Below are positions 1 through 7,577 of a DNA stretch of 32,680 bases, one piece after another. The notes under the pieces are model-generated. The model did not search any database. It had not been told where the DNA came from and worked only from the letters and a program-made list of their open reading frames with translations. Every line of letters starts with the position of its first letter. Positions within the stretch are counted from its first letter, which is position 1. The DNA is from CAYVAP01 sp964343195 (lineage in GTDB: Bacteria; Bacteroidota; Bacteroidia; J057). The position numbers and the translations under genes are program-made. The stretch is from the NCBI GenBank assembly GCA_964343195.1, contig CAYFIR010000070.1, positions 1-32,680 of the forward strand. Reading direction: 5' to 3'.

Positions 1-53
1 ACTACGAACTACGAACTACGAACTACGAACTACGAACTACGAACTACGAACTA
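1..53. repeat. 7-bp tandem repeat array (about 7.5 units of ACTACGA)
   Basis: Seven perfect head-to-tail copies of ACTACGA fill bases 1-49 and a partial copy follows. The array may continue beyond the window edge. Two further diverged units (AACTACGAACTAC) occur at about 93-105, next to the stop codon of the minus-strand gene, so the same motif flanks a short hairpin at 77-91. A 7-nt unit is not a codon multiple and no reading frame uses it. It is probably an intergenic simple repeat; no function can be assigned. Confidence 0.9.
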
Positions 54-76
54 TTTACCACGTTGAGCGCAGCGAA

Positions 77-91
77 ATCCCGCGAGGCGGG
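77..91. other. short perfect hairpin between repeat copies
   Basis: TCCCGC-GAG-GCGGGA forms a 6-bp GC-rich stem with a 3-nt loop. It lies just downstream of the minus-strand hydrolase gene that stops at 102. Read on the minus strand the stem is followed by ATTTCGCT, which is a poor U-tract. It could be a weak terminator for that gene or part of the repeat unit. Confidence 0.4.
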
Positions 92-101
92 AAACTACGA
101 A

Positions 102-713
102 CTACCTCACCTGAAAATCCATCATCTGCTCATCTCCGAGCCAGGCCTCCACGTGGTCGCCGATGGAGAGTGGGCCTACACCTTTGGGGGTGCCGGTGAA
201 GATCAGGTCGCCTTTCTTCACAGTGATGAACTGGCTGATGTAGCTGATGAGATTGGCGACGGGGTAGATCATCTTGGCGGTGTGGCCTTCCTGACGGGTT
301 TCGCCGTTGATGGCGCAGCGAAAGTGAACATCCTGCAAATCCGGAAACTGCTCAATGGGCAGGAAGTTGGATACCGGAGCTGCATCGTTGAAGCCTTTGG
401 CCAGGGTCCAGGGAAGGCCCTTCTTTTTGGCTTCGCTCTGGATATCGCGAGCGGTTAGGTCAATGCCTACCCCTACGCCGTCGATGTAATCCCGCACATA
501 TTCTTCCTGGATGTACTTGCCCTCCCGGCTGATGCGCAACACCATTTCACACTCAAAGTGGAGGTCTTTGGTAAACTCCGGATAATAAAAATCCTTGTTG
601 TTGCGGAGTACCGAGGTGTCCGGCTTGAAAAAAATCAGGGGAGAGTCTGGCACTTCATTCTTTAGCTCATGGATGTGGTCTACATAGTTGCGGCCTATAC
701 AGATGATTTTCAT
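102..713 (-). CDS. fumarylacetoacetate hydrolase family protein (FAHD1/YcgM-like acylpyruvate hydrolase)
   Basis: This 203-aa protein is a single FAH domain of the short FAHD1/YcgM size class, whose members hydrolyse acylpyruvates or decarboxylate oxaloacetate with a divalent metal. Visible marks are the N-terminal IGRNY, the metal-binding acidic residues in HFECEM (E54, E56) and GIDLTARD (D85), the lysine of TLAKGFND (K106) and FTGTPKGVG near residue 175. No signal peptide is present, so it should be cytosolic. The ATG at 711-713 fits the family N-terminus. The TAG stop is supplied by a copy of the ACTACGA-type repeat. The next gene upstream on this strand, a lipoprotein, starts about 540 nt away and is unrelated. 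The exact substrate cannot be read from sequence. Confidence 0.92.
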   Translation of the reverse strand: MKIICIGRNYVDHIHELKNEVPDSPLIFFKPDTSVLRNNKDFYYPEFTKDLHFECEMVLRISREGKYIQEEYVRDYIDGVGVGIDLTARDIQSEAKKKGLPWTLAKGFNDAAPVSNFLPIEQFPDLQDVHFRCAINGETRQEGHTAKMIYPVANLISYISQFITVKKGDLIFTGTPKGVGPLSIGDHVEAWLGDEQMMDFQVR

Positions 714-810
714 GTGAGTAAATCCCTTTGATTGGTTGAATTATTGGTTTGTCGAATGGGAATGCCGGAGTTGGAGGAATGCTTTGGTTTTTTCCGTATC
801 TCATCTCCCT

Positions 811-1251
811 TTAGCTTCCGCAGCCCCCCTTGACGAGGTAGGCGTCACTGACCGGATCGGGGAGATTAACCGAATCCCCCTGATCATAGGCGTAGCCCGT
901 CTCAGTAGTCCAAATTACCCATTCTGCCGCACAATTTTCCATGCCGGAGGGCCATTCGTCAGCAAAAAATCGAAGATGCCAGCTTCCCAGGCTGTCCTGA
1001 TCCAGGGTATATCGCCCCTTGCAGGACTCCCGCACCCAACCCGCGTTGAGTGGACCAAGGTAGCGATGCTCCCGTTGGTAGGTAGAGTCCCCCAGGGTCA
1101 ACGACACCTGATCCGCGCAATAACTCCCCATGAGACGGGAGTGAATTTCAGCCTCGGTGGGAGGCGGGGTATCGCAGGCCCATAGCCCCAGGGCTATTCC
1201 ACCAAGTAAAAGCCACAATCGGCGAGGGTTGGTACAGGAGTGATTGGCCAT
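811..1251 (-). CDS. small putative lipoprotein, unknown function
   Basis: This 146-aa protein begins with basic residues (NPRR), a hydrophobic stretch and then a lipobox-like ALGLWAC, so it is probably exported and lipidated at Cys26. The mature part starts with a Pro-rich spacer and holds several further cysteines (in SYCAD, ESCKG, ENCAA and KGGCGS near the end). These could form disulfides in the periplasm or on the cell surface. I do not recognise the family. The 97-nt gap to the hydrolase gene downstream on the same strand has no convincing terminator, so co-transcription is possible. An overlapping plus-strand frame at 736-1185 is judged a shadow because it has no recognisable features. 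Confidence 0.7.
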   Translation of the reverse strand: MANHSCTNPRRLWLLLGGIALGLWACDTPPPTEAEIHSRLMGSYCADQVSLTLGDSTYQREHRYLGPLNAGWVRESCKGRYTLDQDSLGSWHLRFFADEWPSGMENCAAEWVIWTTETGYAYDQGDSVNLPDPVSDAYLVKGGCGS

Positions 1252-1349
1252 AAATTCAGGGGAACATAAGTCATTTTCTCCAAGTTAATCGCCAGATAAA
1301 TAGGCGGCACAAAAAGAGTGCAAAAACTTGGCCTGGGTATCAGATGTGA

Positions 1350-1373
1350 GGGGATTGTTGGGGGGCAATCCCC
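1350..1373. other. G/C-rich hairpin upstream of trpG-like gene
   Basis: GGGGATTG and CAATCCCC form a perfect 8-bp stem around a TTGGGGGG loop. It lies in the 196-nt gap between the divergent lipoprotein and amidotransferase genes. It is not followed by a T-run in either direction, so a simple intrinsic terminator is unlikely. A regulatory or protein-binding role is possible but not shown. Confidence 0.45.
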
Positions 1374-1435
1374 ACAATAGCTTAACCAGCAACCCCGTTT
1401 TCAACTTTGAACAACGAACTTAGACCTCTTCCCCC

Positions 1436-1443
1436 TAGCTTTG
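1436..1443 (+). promoter_or_regulatory. candidate Bacteroidota -7 box (TAGCTTTG) directly before the GTG start
   Basis: TAGCTTTG fits the Bacteroidota -7 consensus TAnnTTTG and ends only 4 nt before the GTG start at 1448. Initiation a few bases downstream would give a leaderless or nearly leaderless mRNA. The -33 element is weak: the nearest TTTG (1406-1409) is 26 nt upstream, longer than usual. The call therefore rests on the -7 box alone. Confidence 0.35.
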
Positions 1444-1447
1444 CCCC

Positions 1448-2017
1448 GTGATCCTGATCATCGACAATTACGATTCCTTTACCTATAACCTGGTGGACCT
1501 GGTGCAGGTGCGCACAGCGGTTAAGGTGTTGCGCAACGATGAGGTCGGAGTGCAAGAGGTCCTCGCCATGCAGCCCAAAGGGGTGCTCATTTCTCCTGGA
1601 CCGGGGCGCCCCGCAGACAGTGGGGTATCCTATCCGGTGGTGGAGCGTCTGAAAGGAAAGGTGCCGATATTGGGGGTTTGCCTGGGGCATCAGATCATCG
1701 GGGAAGTGCTGGGAGGCAGGGTGGTTCATGCGCTACGGCCCATGCACGGGAAAATTTCTCCCATTGAGCACGATGGGAGCGGGATTTTTTCCGGTCTGGA
1801 ACAACCTATGCCCGTGATGCGTTATCATTCCCTGGTACTGGACCCACAGACTCTGCCGACAAAGATCAAAGTCAGGGCACAGACAGTTGAAGGAGAGGTC
1901 ATGGCCATCGAAGTACCAGACCTGAAGATGTGGGGAGTGCAGTTCCACCCGGAATCTGTAGGATCTCCCGGAGGTGACAGACTCGTTGCAAATTGGCTGG
2001 AATCCATTTGCAGCTAA
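1448..2017 (+). CDS. pabA: anthranilate/aminodeoxychorismate synthase component II (glutamine amidotransferase)
   Basis: This 189-aa class I glutamine amidotransferase releases ammonia from glutamine for a TrpE or PabB partner in tryptophan or folate synthesis. The N-terminus ILIIDNYDSFTYNLV is the TrpG/PabA hallmark. The oxyanion strand SPGPGRP is near residues 49-55, the nucleophile is C78 in GVCLGHQ, and the His-Glu pair is H167/E169 in QFHPES. The length is normal for the family. The start is a GTG, since no ATG gives the conserved N-terminus. No trpE, pabB or other trp gene is in the window, so trpG and pabA cannot be separated, and the enzyme may serve both pathways. The next gene begins 52 nt downstream on the same strand. 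Confidence 0.93.
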   Translation: MILIIDNYDSFTYNLVDLVQVRTAVKVLRNDEVGVQEVLAMQPKGVLISPGPGRPADSGVSYPVVERLKGKVPILGVCLGHQIIGEVLGGRVVHALRPMHGKISPIEHDGSGIFSGLEQPMPVMRYHSLVLDPQTLPTKIKVRAQTVEGEVMAIEVPDLKMWGVQFHPESVGSPGGDRLVANWLESICS

Positions 2018-2069
2018 CTTGGAGAGAGGGTAACTTGCCCATTCTTCTACACGCAAAAACGCCAAACTG

Positions 2070-2840
2070 ATGCAATTCGATATTAAAGAAGAAGGCGGAT
2101 TTCAATACGTTGAAAATGGCAATGGTCCCACTCTGCTGGTCCTTCACGGACTGTTTGGGGCGCTGAGTAATTTTCAGGAAGTCTTTGCTGCTTTTGGTGG
2201 AAAGTACCGGGTGTTGATTCCGCTGTTGCCCATCTATGAAAAAACCAAGGTCGAGGCCTCGGTAAGTGGTATGTCAGCCTTTGTAGAAGAATTTGTCGAA
2301 TTCAAGCAGCTAAACAACATGGCTGTCCTGGGAAATTCCCTCGGTGGACACATCGGGCTGGTCTATACCCTGAACAATCCGGACAAGGTATCTTCGCTGA
2401 TACTGACTGGGAGCTCCGGGCTGTTTGAGTCCGGGATGGGGAGTGGATTTCCGCGCCGTAGTTCCTATGAATACATCAAGGAGCGGGTGGGATATACCTT
2501 CTATTCTCCCGAAACCGCTACCAAAGAGCTGGTGGATGAAGTCTTTGGCATCGTTAGCGACAACTACAAGACCCTGCGAATCCTGCGAATTGCCCGATCC
2601 GCCCAACGGCACAACATGGCTCCTGACCTCGACCGGATCCAGGTACCGACTCTGCTGATCTGGGGGCTCAACGACAACATCACCCCCCCACGGGTGGCCC
2701 ACGAGTTCGATAAGCTGATCCCCAATTCTGAGTTACACTTCATCGATAAGTGTGGCCATGCCGCGATGATGGAGCAGCCCGGAAGGTTCAACCAATTGCT
2801 TGCGCCCTTTTTGGAAAGAAATACTCAAGTGACAGCCTGA
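2070..2840 (+). CDS. alpha/beta hydrolase
   Basis: This 256-aa protein has the alpha/beta hydrolase fold. HGLFG near residues 26-30 supplies the oxyanion hole, GNSLGG (nucleophile S90) the elbow, LLIWGLNDNITPP the acid residue and KCGHAAMMEQP the catalytic histidine near the C-terminus. All three triad members are present, so it should be active as an esterase or C-C hydrolase on an unknown substrate. There is no signal peptide, so it is cytosolic. Its TGA overlaps the ATG of the CBS-domain gene by one base (TGATG), which suggests translational coupling with the following envelope/cofactor block. Confidence 0.92.
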   Translation: MQFDIKEEGGFQYVENGNGPTLLVLHGLFGALSNFQEVFAAFGGKYRVLIPLLPIYEKTKVEASVSGMSAFVEEFVEFKQLNNMAVLGNSLGGHIGLVYTLNNPDKVSSLILTGSSGLFESGMGSGFPRRSSYEYIKERVGYTFYSPETATKELVDEVFGIVSDNYKTLRILRIARSAQRHNMAPDLDRIQVPTLLIWGLNDNITPPRVAHEFDKLIPNSELHFIDKCGHAAMMEQPGRFNQLLAPFLERNTQVTA

Positions 2841-3505
2841 TGATTGCCCGAAACCTCATCAAGGATTCCATTCCTCCCATCAAGCCTACGGATACGGCTG
2901 GTCTGGCCCTCGACTGGATGGGCGAGTTCAAGCTCAACCAACTTCCCATCGTGGAGGATGGGCAATACAAAGGCATGATCACGGAATCGGAAATTCTGGA
3001 TGAAGCGGACCTGGATCAGCCCATTTCATCTATCAGGTTTTCTGGCTGGGAAAGTGCTTACATTCACTATCAGAATCACATCTACGATGCCCTGGACCTG
3101 ATGGCCAATTTCAAAATGGAGGTCCTTCCGGTACTGGATGATCAAAATGGCTATCTGGGAGTCATTACCCTCAGAGACCTGGGGACAGAACTGGGAAAAC
3201 TGTTTGCTGTGCAGGAACCTGGTGGAGTGCTGGTGCTGGAAATCCCGGCCCATAGCTATGTGCTGAGTGAAATAGGTCGCATCACGGAGTCTGCTGATTG
3301 TAAAGTACTCAGCCTGTATTTGTCAAATATGCCTGACTCCCGGGATCTGCTGCTGACGCTCAAGCTAAACGTAGAAAACCTCGTCCCTGTGATTGCGACT
3401 TTCGAGCGATTTGACTACAAAATTGTTCGTGCCTATCAGCGTACAGATCTCCATAATGACTACAGCCGCAACCTGGAGTCCCTCTGGAAGTACCTGGAGA
3501 TGTAA
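2840..3505 (+). CDS. CBS-domain pair protein with ACT-like C-terminus (AcuB-like)
   Basis: The chosen ATG at 2840 gives 221 aa and overlaps the previous stop by one base. A longer frame from 2750 would run 90 nt into the hydrolase gene and adds nothing recognisable. Two CBS motifs are visible, about residues 6-55 (ending YKGMITESEIL) and 65-120 (ending YLGVITLRDLG). An ACT-like segment follows at about 128-205 (starting VLVLEIP). CBS pairs usually bind adenosine nucleotides and sense energy state, and ACT domains bind small metabolites. In Bacteroidota a protein of this type often precedes nadK, and here nadK lies one gene downstream. No enzymatic domain is present, so a regulatory role is likely. 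Confidence 0.88.
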   Translation: MIARNLIKDSIPPIKPTDTAGLALDWMGEFKLNQLPIVEDGQYKGMITESEILDEADLDQPISSIRFSGWESAYIHYQNHIYDALDLMANFKMEVLPVLDDQNGYLGVITLRDLGTELGKLFAVQEPGGVLVLEIPAHSYVLSEIGRITESADCKVLSLYLSNMPDSRDLLLTLKLNVENLVPVIATFERFDYKIVRAYQRTDLHNDYSRNLESLWKYLEM

Positions 3506-3641
3506 GAGATGTCGGGCCTATAGTCACATGGTTTTTTTGCGGGAAAAGTCAGATTTTCTCAGGCTTTGGTTTGAACCACTTCCTCCAGTCGACGTTTTTT
3601 ACAATGTGAATCCGGTTGTCCGGATTATTGGCTCGTACATT

Positions 3642-5093
3642 ATGGCCTTAAGTTGCCCACGTAACGCACTGAGAATGGCATTTTGGGGGCTGATGTGGTT
3701 TGTCTCCATGTCAGTGTCAGGGCTATACGCACAGCTAAGAGTCGATACCATCAGGGTCGAAGGCAACCGTGTCACTGAGCCCTGGGTAGTACTGCGAGAG
3801 TTGACCTTCGAACCGGGGGATACCCTCGCAAATGAAAAGCTGACAGAAGTCCTGGAGCGCAATCGACTCAATATTGCCAACCTGAACATTTTTTCTCAGG
3901 TGAACCTGATTCCGGAGGTCATCGAGGGCAGACTGTCTCTGAAGATTCAGGTGAAAGAGCGGTTTCGGCTGGGGGGGAGCGTACTCCTGACCCTGGAAGA
4001 GCGTAACAGCTATGACATGCTGGTGGCGTTACAGTCCCGGGACTTTTCGCGTCTGGTATATGGAGAGCAGTTCACCTGGCGAAATATTACCGGCAAAGGA
4101 GAGGAACTCCAATGGGATATTTTGTGGGGATTTTCCCGGCGGGTGCACGCCGAATTCCGAAAGCCCCTGGTGGGGCGCAATCCCGCTGTAGATTTACAAA
4201 TAGGGGTCCGATATGACTGGCAGCCTGAGATCATCGTGGGAACTTCCGAAGGCAGGGTTCACTGGGAAGGACTTCATGAACGACCTCTACAACAGCGATA
4301 TGGCGGGTATGTCAGCCTGCAAAATCGACAGGGAATCTATCACCAGGTTGAAGTACAGCTGGGTTATGACTCCTATCAACTGGACGACAGTCTGTATACA
4401 CTTGACCTCGAGGGACGCCCCATCTCCTATTTGACCAATAACTCAGGCAGGGAGCATCTCAATTGGGTAATGCTCCGCATGGCGGTGGACAAGCGCGACT
4501 GGAACAGTTATCCTTTACGGGGCTACAAGGGGCAGATCATGGGGCGCATGGTAGGTGGACCATTGTCTACTACAAGATTTGTGAAATTAGGTGGGAGCTG
4601 GGCACACCATATCCCTATGGGTTCCCGTTTTTACTTTGCCTATGGCTTTACCAGCATCCTGACCCTGGGAGATAGCCTGCCCTTCTTTGAGAAAAGTCAG
4701 ATTGGAATCCGGAGACCCGAATTTCCCGGTATCAGCAATGAAGTAAGGGGATATCAGCCCTATGTCATTGACGGCACCTGGCTTAGCCTGGGAAAAACCG
4801 AGTTAAAATACGCCGTGATCCCGTATCGGATGGTCTCGATGGACTGGCTGGGAATCCCGCAGGTAGGATCTCAGGCTTTGGCCTTATATTTGACTGCTTT
4901 TGCTGACGTCGGGTATGTACGTGACGACAGCTTCAGTAATTATGATCAATGGCTCAAGAATCAGGCTTTGTATGGCTACGGTGTGGGTGTCAACCTCATT
5001 GTGATGTACGACCTGCTTTGGCGCGTTGAGTATGCCCGTAACCACCTGGGGCAGGGAGGAATTTATTTTCACGGAACTTTGCCTATCAAATGA
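3642..5093 (+). CDS. single-POTRA Omp85-family outer-membrane protein (BamA/TamA-like)
   Basis: The ATG at 3642 gives 483 aa with a basic n-region (PRNALR) and a hydrophobic core ending in LYAQ, a plausible signal peptide. An ATG at 3675 is an alternative with a shorter signal. A single POTRA domain spans about residues 33-105 (RVDTIRVEGNRVTEPWVVL to IQVKERF) and a beta-barrel of about 370 residues follows. The family inserts or translocates outer-membrane proteins. It differs from the 846-aa BamA downstream, which has five POTRA domains. The barrel ends GIYFHGTLPIK, without the terminal aromatic residue usual in an Omp85 beta-signal. The gene ends in an ATGA overlap with nadK, so the two are probably co-translated. 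Confidence 0.85.
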   Translation: MALSCPRNALRMAFWGLMWFVSMSVSGLYAQLRVDTIRVEGNRVTEPWVVLRELTFEPGDTLANEKLTEVLERNRLNIANLNIFSQVNLIPEVIEGRLSLKIQVKERFRLGGSVLLTLEERNSYDMLVALQSRDFSRLVYGEQFTWRNITGKGEELQWDILWGFSRRVHAEFRKPLVGRNPAVDLQIGVRYDWQPEIIVGTSEGRVHWEGLHERPLQQRYGGYVSLQNRQGIYHQVEVQLGYDSYQLDDSLYTLDLEGRPISYLTNNSGREHLNWVMLRMAVDKRDWNSYPLRGYKGQIMGRMVGGPLSTTRFVKLGGSWAHHIPMGSRFYFAYGFTSILTLGDSLPFFEKSQIGIRRPEFPGISNEVRGYQPYVIDGTWLSLGKTELKYAVIPYRMVSMDWLGIPQVGSQALALYLTAFADVGYVRDDSFSNYDQWLKNQALYGYGVGVNLIVMYDLLWRVEYARNHLGQGGIYFHGTLPIK

Positions 5094-5977
5094 AGATTGC
5101 CATATTCGGTCGCATCACTGACAACACAGACCTCTCCGTACTCTCCCAGTTTTTTGCCTATCTGCCTACCAAAGGCATTGATTACCTTCTCTATAAGCCC
5201 TACGCTGAAGAATTGAAGCGACACCTGCCGGAGATGGCAGAGGTTGCGAGTGGGCGGGTTTTTTCATCCAAGAAGGCGATCGAAGACTGTCGGTTTTTGT
5301 ACTGCTTTGGAGGGGATGGAACTGTCCTGGAAGCCGTACGGTTTACCGGTAAGGTAGGCAAGCCCATTCTGGGAGTAAATTTTGGTCGGCTGGGATACCT
5401 GACCAGCATCAGTCAACACGAGTTGATTACGGCCACAGAAGAACTGCTGAGGGACATGTACCGAATCGACCGTCGCTCCCTGCTGTCAGTGGTCAGCGAT
5501 CCTCCTGGAATTTTTGGTGACAATCACTATGGGATCAATGACCTGACCATCCACAAGAGCAAAACCAATGAAATGATCACCGTTCATTGTTACATAAACG
5601 GTGAGTTCCTCAACTCATATTGGGGGGATGGATTAATTGTAGCGACACCTACGGGCTCCACGGCGTATAGCCTCAGCTGCGGTGGCCCGATTATCTTTCC
5701 CAGTTCCGCCACTTTTGCTATCACTCCCGTGGCCTCACATTCTTTGACAGTTCGTCCAGTGGTAATTCCCGATGACTGGGTAGTTTCTTTTGAAATAGAA
5801 TCGCGATCGGGAGAGGCGATGGTTGCGCTGGATACCCGCACAGAACTGGTGGAGGCGAATACCTCCATCGCGGTTCGCAGGGCGAACTTTAAAGTTAATC
5901 TACTCAGGATGTCAACTACGAAATATGTAGACAACCTCAGACGTAGCTTAATGTGGGGAAGTGACAATCGAAACTAG
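5090..5977 (+). CDS. nadK: NAD kinase
   Basis: This 295-aa enzyme phosphorylates NAD to NADP in the cytosol. The diagnostic GGDGT motif lies at residues 74-78 (FGGDGTVLEAV), with the substrate-binding NDLTIHKS and the Gly-rich DGLIVATPTGSTAYSLSCGG further on. The length is normal. The ATG overlaps the stop of the Omp85 gene by 4 nt. The TAG stop at 5975-5977 lies inside the left terminal repeat of the foldback element, so insertion of that element probably reset the end of the gene by a few codons. It is neighbour to the CBS and PorG genes as in other Bacteroidota. Confidence 0.96.
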   Translation: MKIAIFGRITDNTDLSVLSQFFAYLPTKGIDYLLYKPYAEELKRHLPEMAEVASGRVFSSKKAIEDCRFLYCFGGDGTVLEAVRFTGKVGKPILGVNFGRLGYLTSISQHELITATEELLRDMYRIDRRSLLSVVSDPPGIFGDNHYGINDLTIHKSKTNEMITVHCYINGEFLNSYWGDGLIVATPTGSTAYSLSCGGPIIFPSSATFAITPVASHSLTVRPVVIPDDWVVSFEIESRSGEAMVALDTRTELVEANTSIAVRRANFKVNLLRMSTTKYVDNLRRSLMWGSDNRN

Positions 5978-6161
5978 TGCACTGTCAAGTGAAGAATGAT
6001 GGGTAGGCGGTAGCAGATTTTTTCGTAGATCAAGGCGAAAAATTCGAGCCTAGTGAACTAGGCGAGCGGTTTTTCAACGCAGATCATAGATGCCGATTCA
6101 TCGGTAGATGCGGGAAAAGATGCAGCGACCACCCATCATTCGGGATTTGACAGAGCACTAG
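5974..6161. mobile_element. 188-bp foldback / MITE-like element with 29-bp imperfect terminal inverted repeats and CTAG ends
   Basis: The left end (5975-6003) and the reverse complement of the right end (6132-6160) agree at 24 of 29 positions (TAGTGCnCTGTCAA and AATGATGGG are shared). Both ends read CTAG (5974-5977 and 6158-6161). The interior is also an imperfect palindrome. GATC-AAGGCG-AAAAA in the left arm mirrors TTTTT-CAACGC-AGATC in the right arm, around a perfect central hairpin GCCTAG-TGAA-CTAGGC (6048-6063). The right arm carries about 24 extra bases with a small nested hairpin (CCGA-TTCA-TCGG). No ORF is inside. CTAG fits the YTAR target duplications of IS5-type transposases, so a non-autonomous element is likely. 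A structured RNA or bidirectional terminator is the alternative. Confidence 0.75.
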
Positions 6162-6444
6162 CTCGTAAGGAAAGGTAAAAATCAATACACAGTGTAGGGT
6201 TTTATTATGGTTGCTACATCCTAGTATTGAAGTTTTATGCTAGAATTGCTCCTTTTTAGGATGTAGGTATCCGCGGTTTTTGTTTTTTAGAGATCCTGTT
6301 TTTTGTAGATAATTGCAATGATCAAAATTTCCACTAAGTGTATTTTAATGAATGGGTGCTACTTCTTGTGCCCTGATGTGCGCGGATAAAAAATTTTCCT
6401 CTGTCATTTAATCAATTGGATCAGCCTAAAAACACCATACTAAT
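6162..6444. other. AT-rich intergenic region with a perfect 10-bp inverted repeat
   Basis: The remainder of the nadK-porG gap is markedly AT-rich and has no ORF. CTACATCCTA (6214-6223) and TAGGATGTAG (6257-6266) form a perfect inverted repeat with a 33-nt spacer. Several T-runs follow (about 6278-6302). No TAnnTTTG promoter with a good -33 partner was found before the ATG at 6445, although the gap almost surely contains one. Confidence 0.5.
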
Positions 6445-7287
6445 ATGAAGGTCGTGAAGTATTTGTTCCTCTTCCTGTTGTCGGGGATATTGGTTTCCAG
6501 TGTGCAAGCCCAGTTCCGCTATAAATATGTCAGCGTAGGAGCCTCCGCAGGATCAACCAATTATCTGGGGGACCTGGATGATGACTTTACCTTTAAGTTC
6601 ACCAGGGTTGGATTTGGAGCGGACCTGAAGTACCGCCTGAATCCCTTTATGAGCGCTCGACTAGGGTTATTTCATGGGTATGCCCAGGCTGCGGATTCTG
6701 TTTCTGGAGATCTTCCCCGAAATCGACGTAACCTGAGTTTCCGTACCCCCATCACTGATGTAAGCGCGGTCATGGTTTTTGACTTTGTCCCCAATGACCG
6801 ACGATTCAATTATCGTCCTCCCTACACACCTTATGTTTTTGGAGGAGTGAGCCTTTTCCGGTTCAATCCGCAGGCACAGTTTAATGGGAACTGGGTGGAC
6901 CTGAAGCCTCTCGGAACCGAAGGCCAGGAAACCGGATTGCCACAGTATCCGGATCCTTACGAACTGGTGCAGATTGCGATCCCTATGGGAGCAGGTGTGC
7001 GTTTTAAACTCTCCGATCAATTGGATCTGGAGTTGGAAACAGGCTTTCGAAAGACCTTCACCGATTACCTCGATGACGTAAGTGGCCAATATGTCGCGCC
7101 AGAAGACCTGGACCTGCTAACTCCACTTGCTCAGCAACTCTCGGACCGCATTGACCGTGTAGAGTATCCCGAAGGAGCCCGTGAAGTAAACGGCATCAGG
7201 GGAGATGCAACGCAGACCGACTGGTACATCTACACCTGTGTGCGCATCAACTATATCATCGATTTTGTGCGCTGTCCACAGTTCTAG
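6445..7287 (+). CDS. porG: PorG / DUF6089 family outer-membrane beta-barrel protein
   Basis: This 280-aa protein has a signal peptide (MKVVKYLFLFLLSGILVSS, then VQAQ) and a mature part of alternating aromatic/polar strands (YKYVSVGASAGSTNYLGDL, then GADLKYRLNPFMSARLGLF), typical of an eight-stranded barrel. DUF6089 proteins include PorG of the type IX secretion system, which associates with the PorK/PorN ring at the outer membrane. Its place directly before uppS and bamA is the conserved Bacteroidota order. No other por genes are in this window. The gene is followed by a strong hairpin, so it seems to be a transcription unit of its own. The symbol rests on synteny and general appearance. Confidence 0.75.
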   Translation: MKVVKYLFLFLLSGILVSSVQAQFRYKYVSVGASAGSTNYLGDLDDDFTFKFTRVGFGADLKYRLNPFMSARLGLFHGYAQAADSVSGDLPRNRRNLSFRTPITDVSAVMVFDFVPNDRRFNYRPPYTPYVFGGVSLFRFNPQAQFNGNWVDLKPLGTEGQETGLPQYPDPYELVQIAIPMGAGVRFKLSDQLDLELETGFRKTFTDYLDDVSGQYVAPEDLDLLTPLAQQLSDRIDRVEYPEGAREVNGIRGDATQTDWYIYTCVRINYIIDFVRCPQF

Positions 7288-7313
7288 CGAAAAAAATAAT
7301 ATTGTAAACCACG

Positions 7314-7345
7314 GCGTGGGAGTAGTTGATAAACTGCTCCCACGC
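7314..7345 (+). terminator. strong stem-loop after porG
   Basis: A 14-bp stem with one G-U pair (GCGTGGGAGTAGTT paired with AACTGCTCCCACGC) closes on a GATA tetraloop, 26 nt after the porG stop. The following tract is only TTTGC, so termination may be imperfect. It separates porG from the uppS promoter at 7519. Confidence 0.7.
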
Positions 7346-7518
7346 TTTGCATTTAGCCGAGATGTGGGCATGAAGGCTATCGGCGCGATTCAATATGCTA
7401 TCGGCTTTTGCATGGTATGACGACCGCCTGGCGCGTGAAATCCCGGCAAAAAATAACCAACACAGTGCAACCTCTTCGATCAGATGGCCCTCTTGGTTAC
7501 GTAGGCAAAATTTTCCCT

Positions 7519-7549
7519 TTTGGTGCGGCGTCGCTTTTAGTTACTTTTG
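7519..7549 (+). promoter_or_regulatory. Bacteroidota-type promoter for uppS-bamA
   Basis: TTTG (7519-7522) is followed after 19 nt by TACTTTTG (7542-7549). This matches the -33 TTTG and -7 TAnnTTTG consensus of the Bacteroidota primary sigma factor. The uppS start lies 28 nt downstream. It gives uppS and bamA their own promoter after the porG terminator. Confidence 0.65.
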
Positions 7550-7577
7550 GGCATTCAAATTCCAAGTAAAGGCGCTG

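Noticed and set aside
63..458. Plus-strand ORF of 131 aa opposite the FAH-family gene
   Set aside because: It is antisense to a clearly conserved gene and has no recognisable motif or separate start signal.
736..1185. Plus-strand ORF of 149 aa opposite the small lipoprotein gene
   Set aside because: The minus-strand frame has a credible lipoprotein signal and Cys pattern, while this one has none.
3506..3641. N-terminal extension of the Omp85 frame back to 3393
   Set aside because: It overlaps the CBS gene and would place the signal peptide in the interior.
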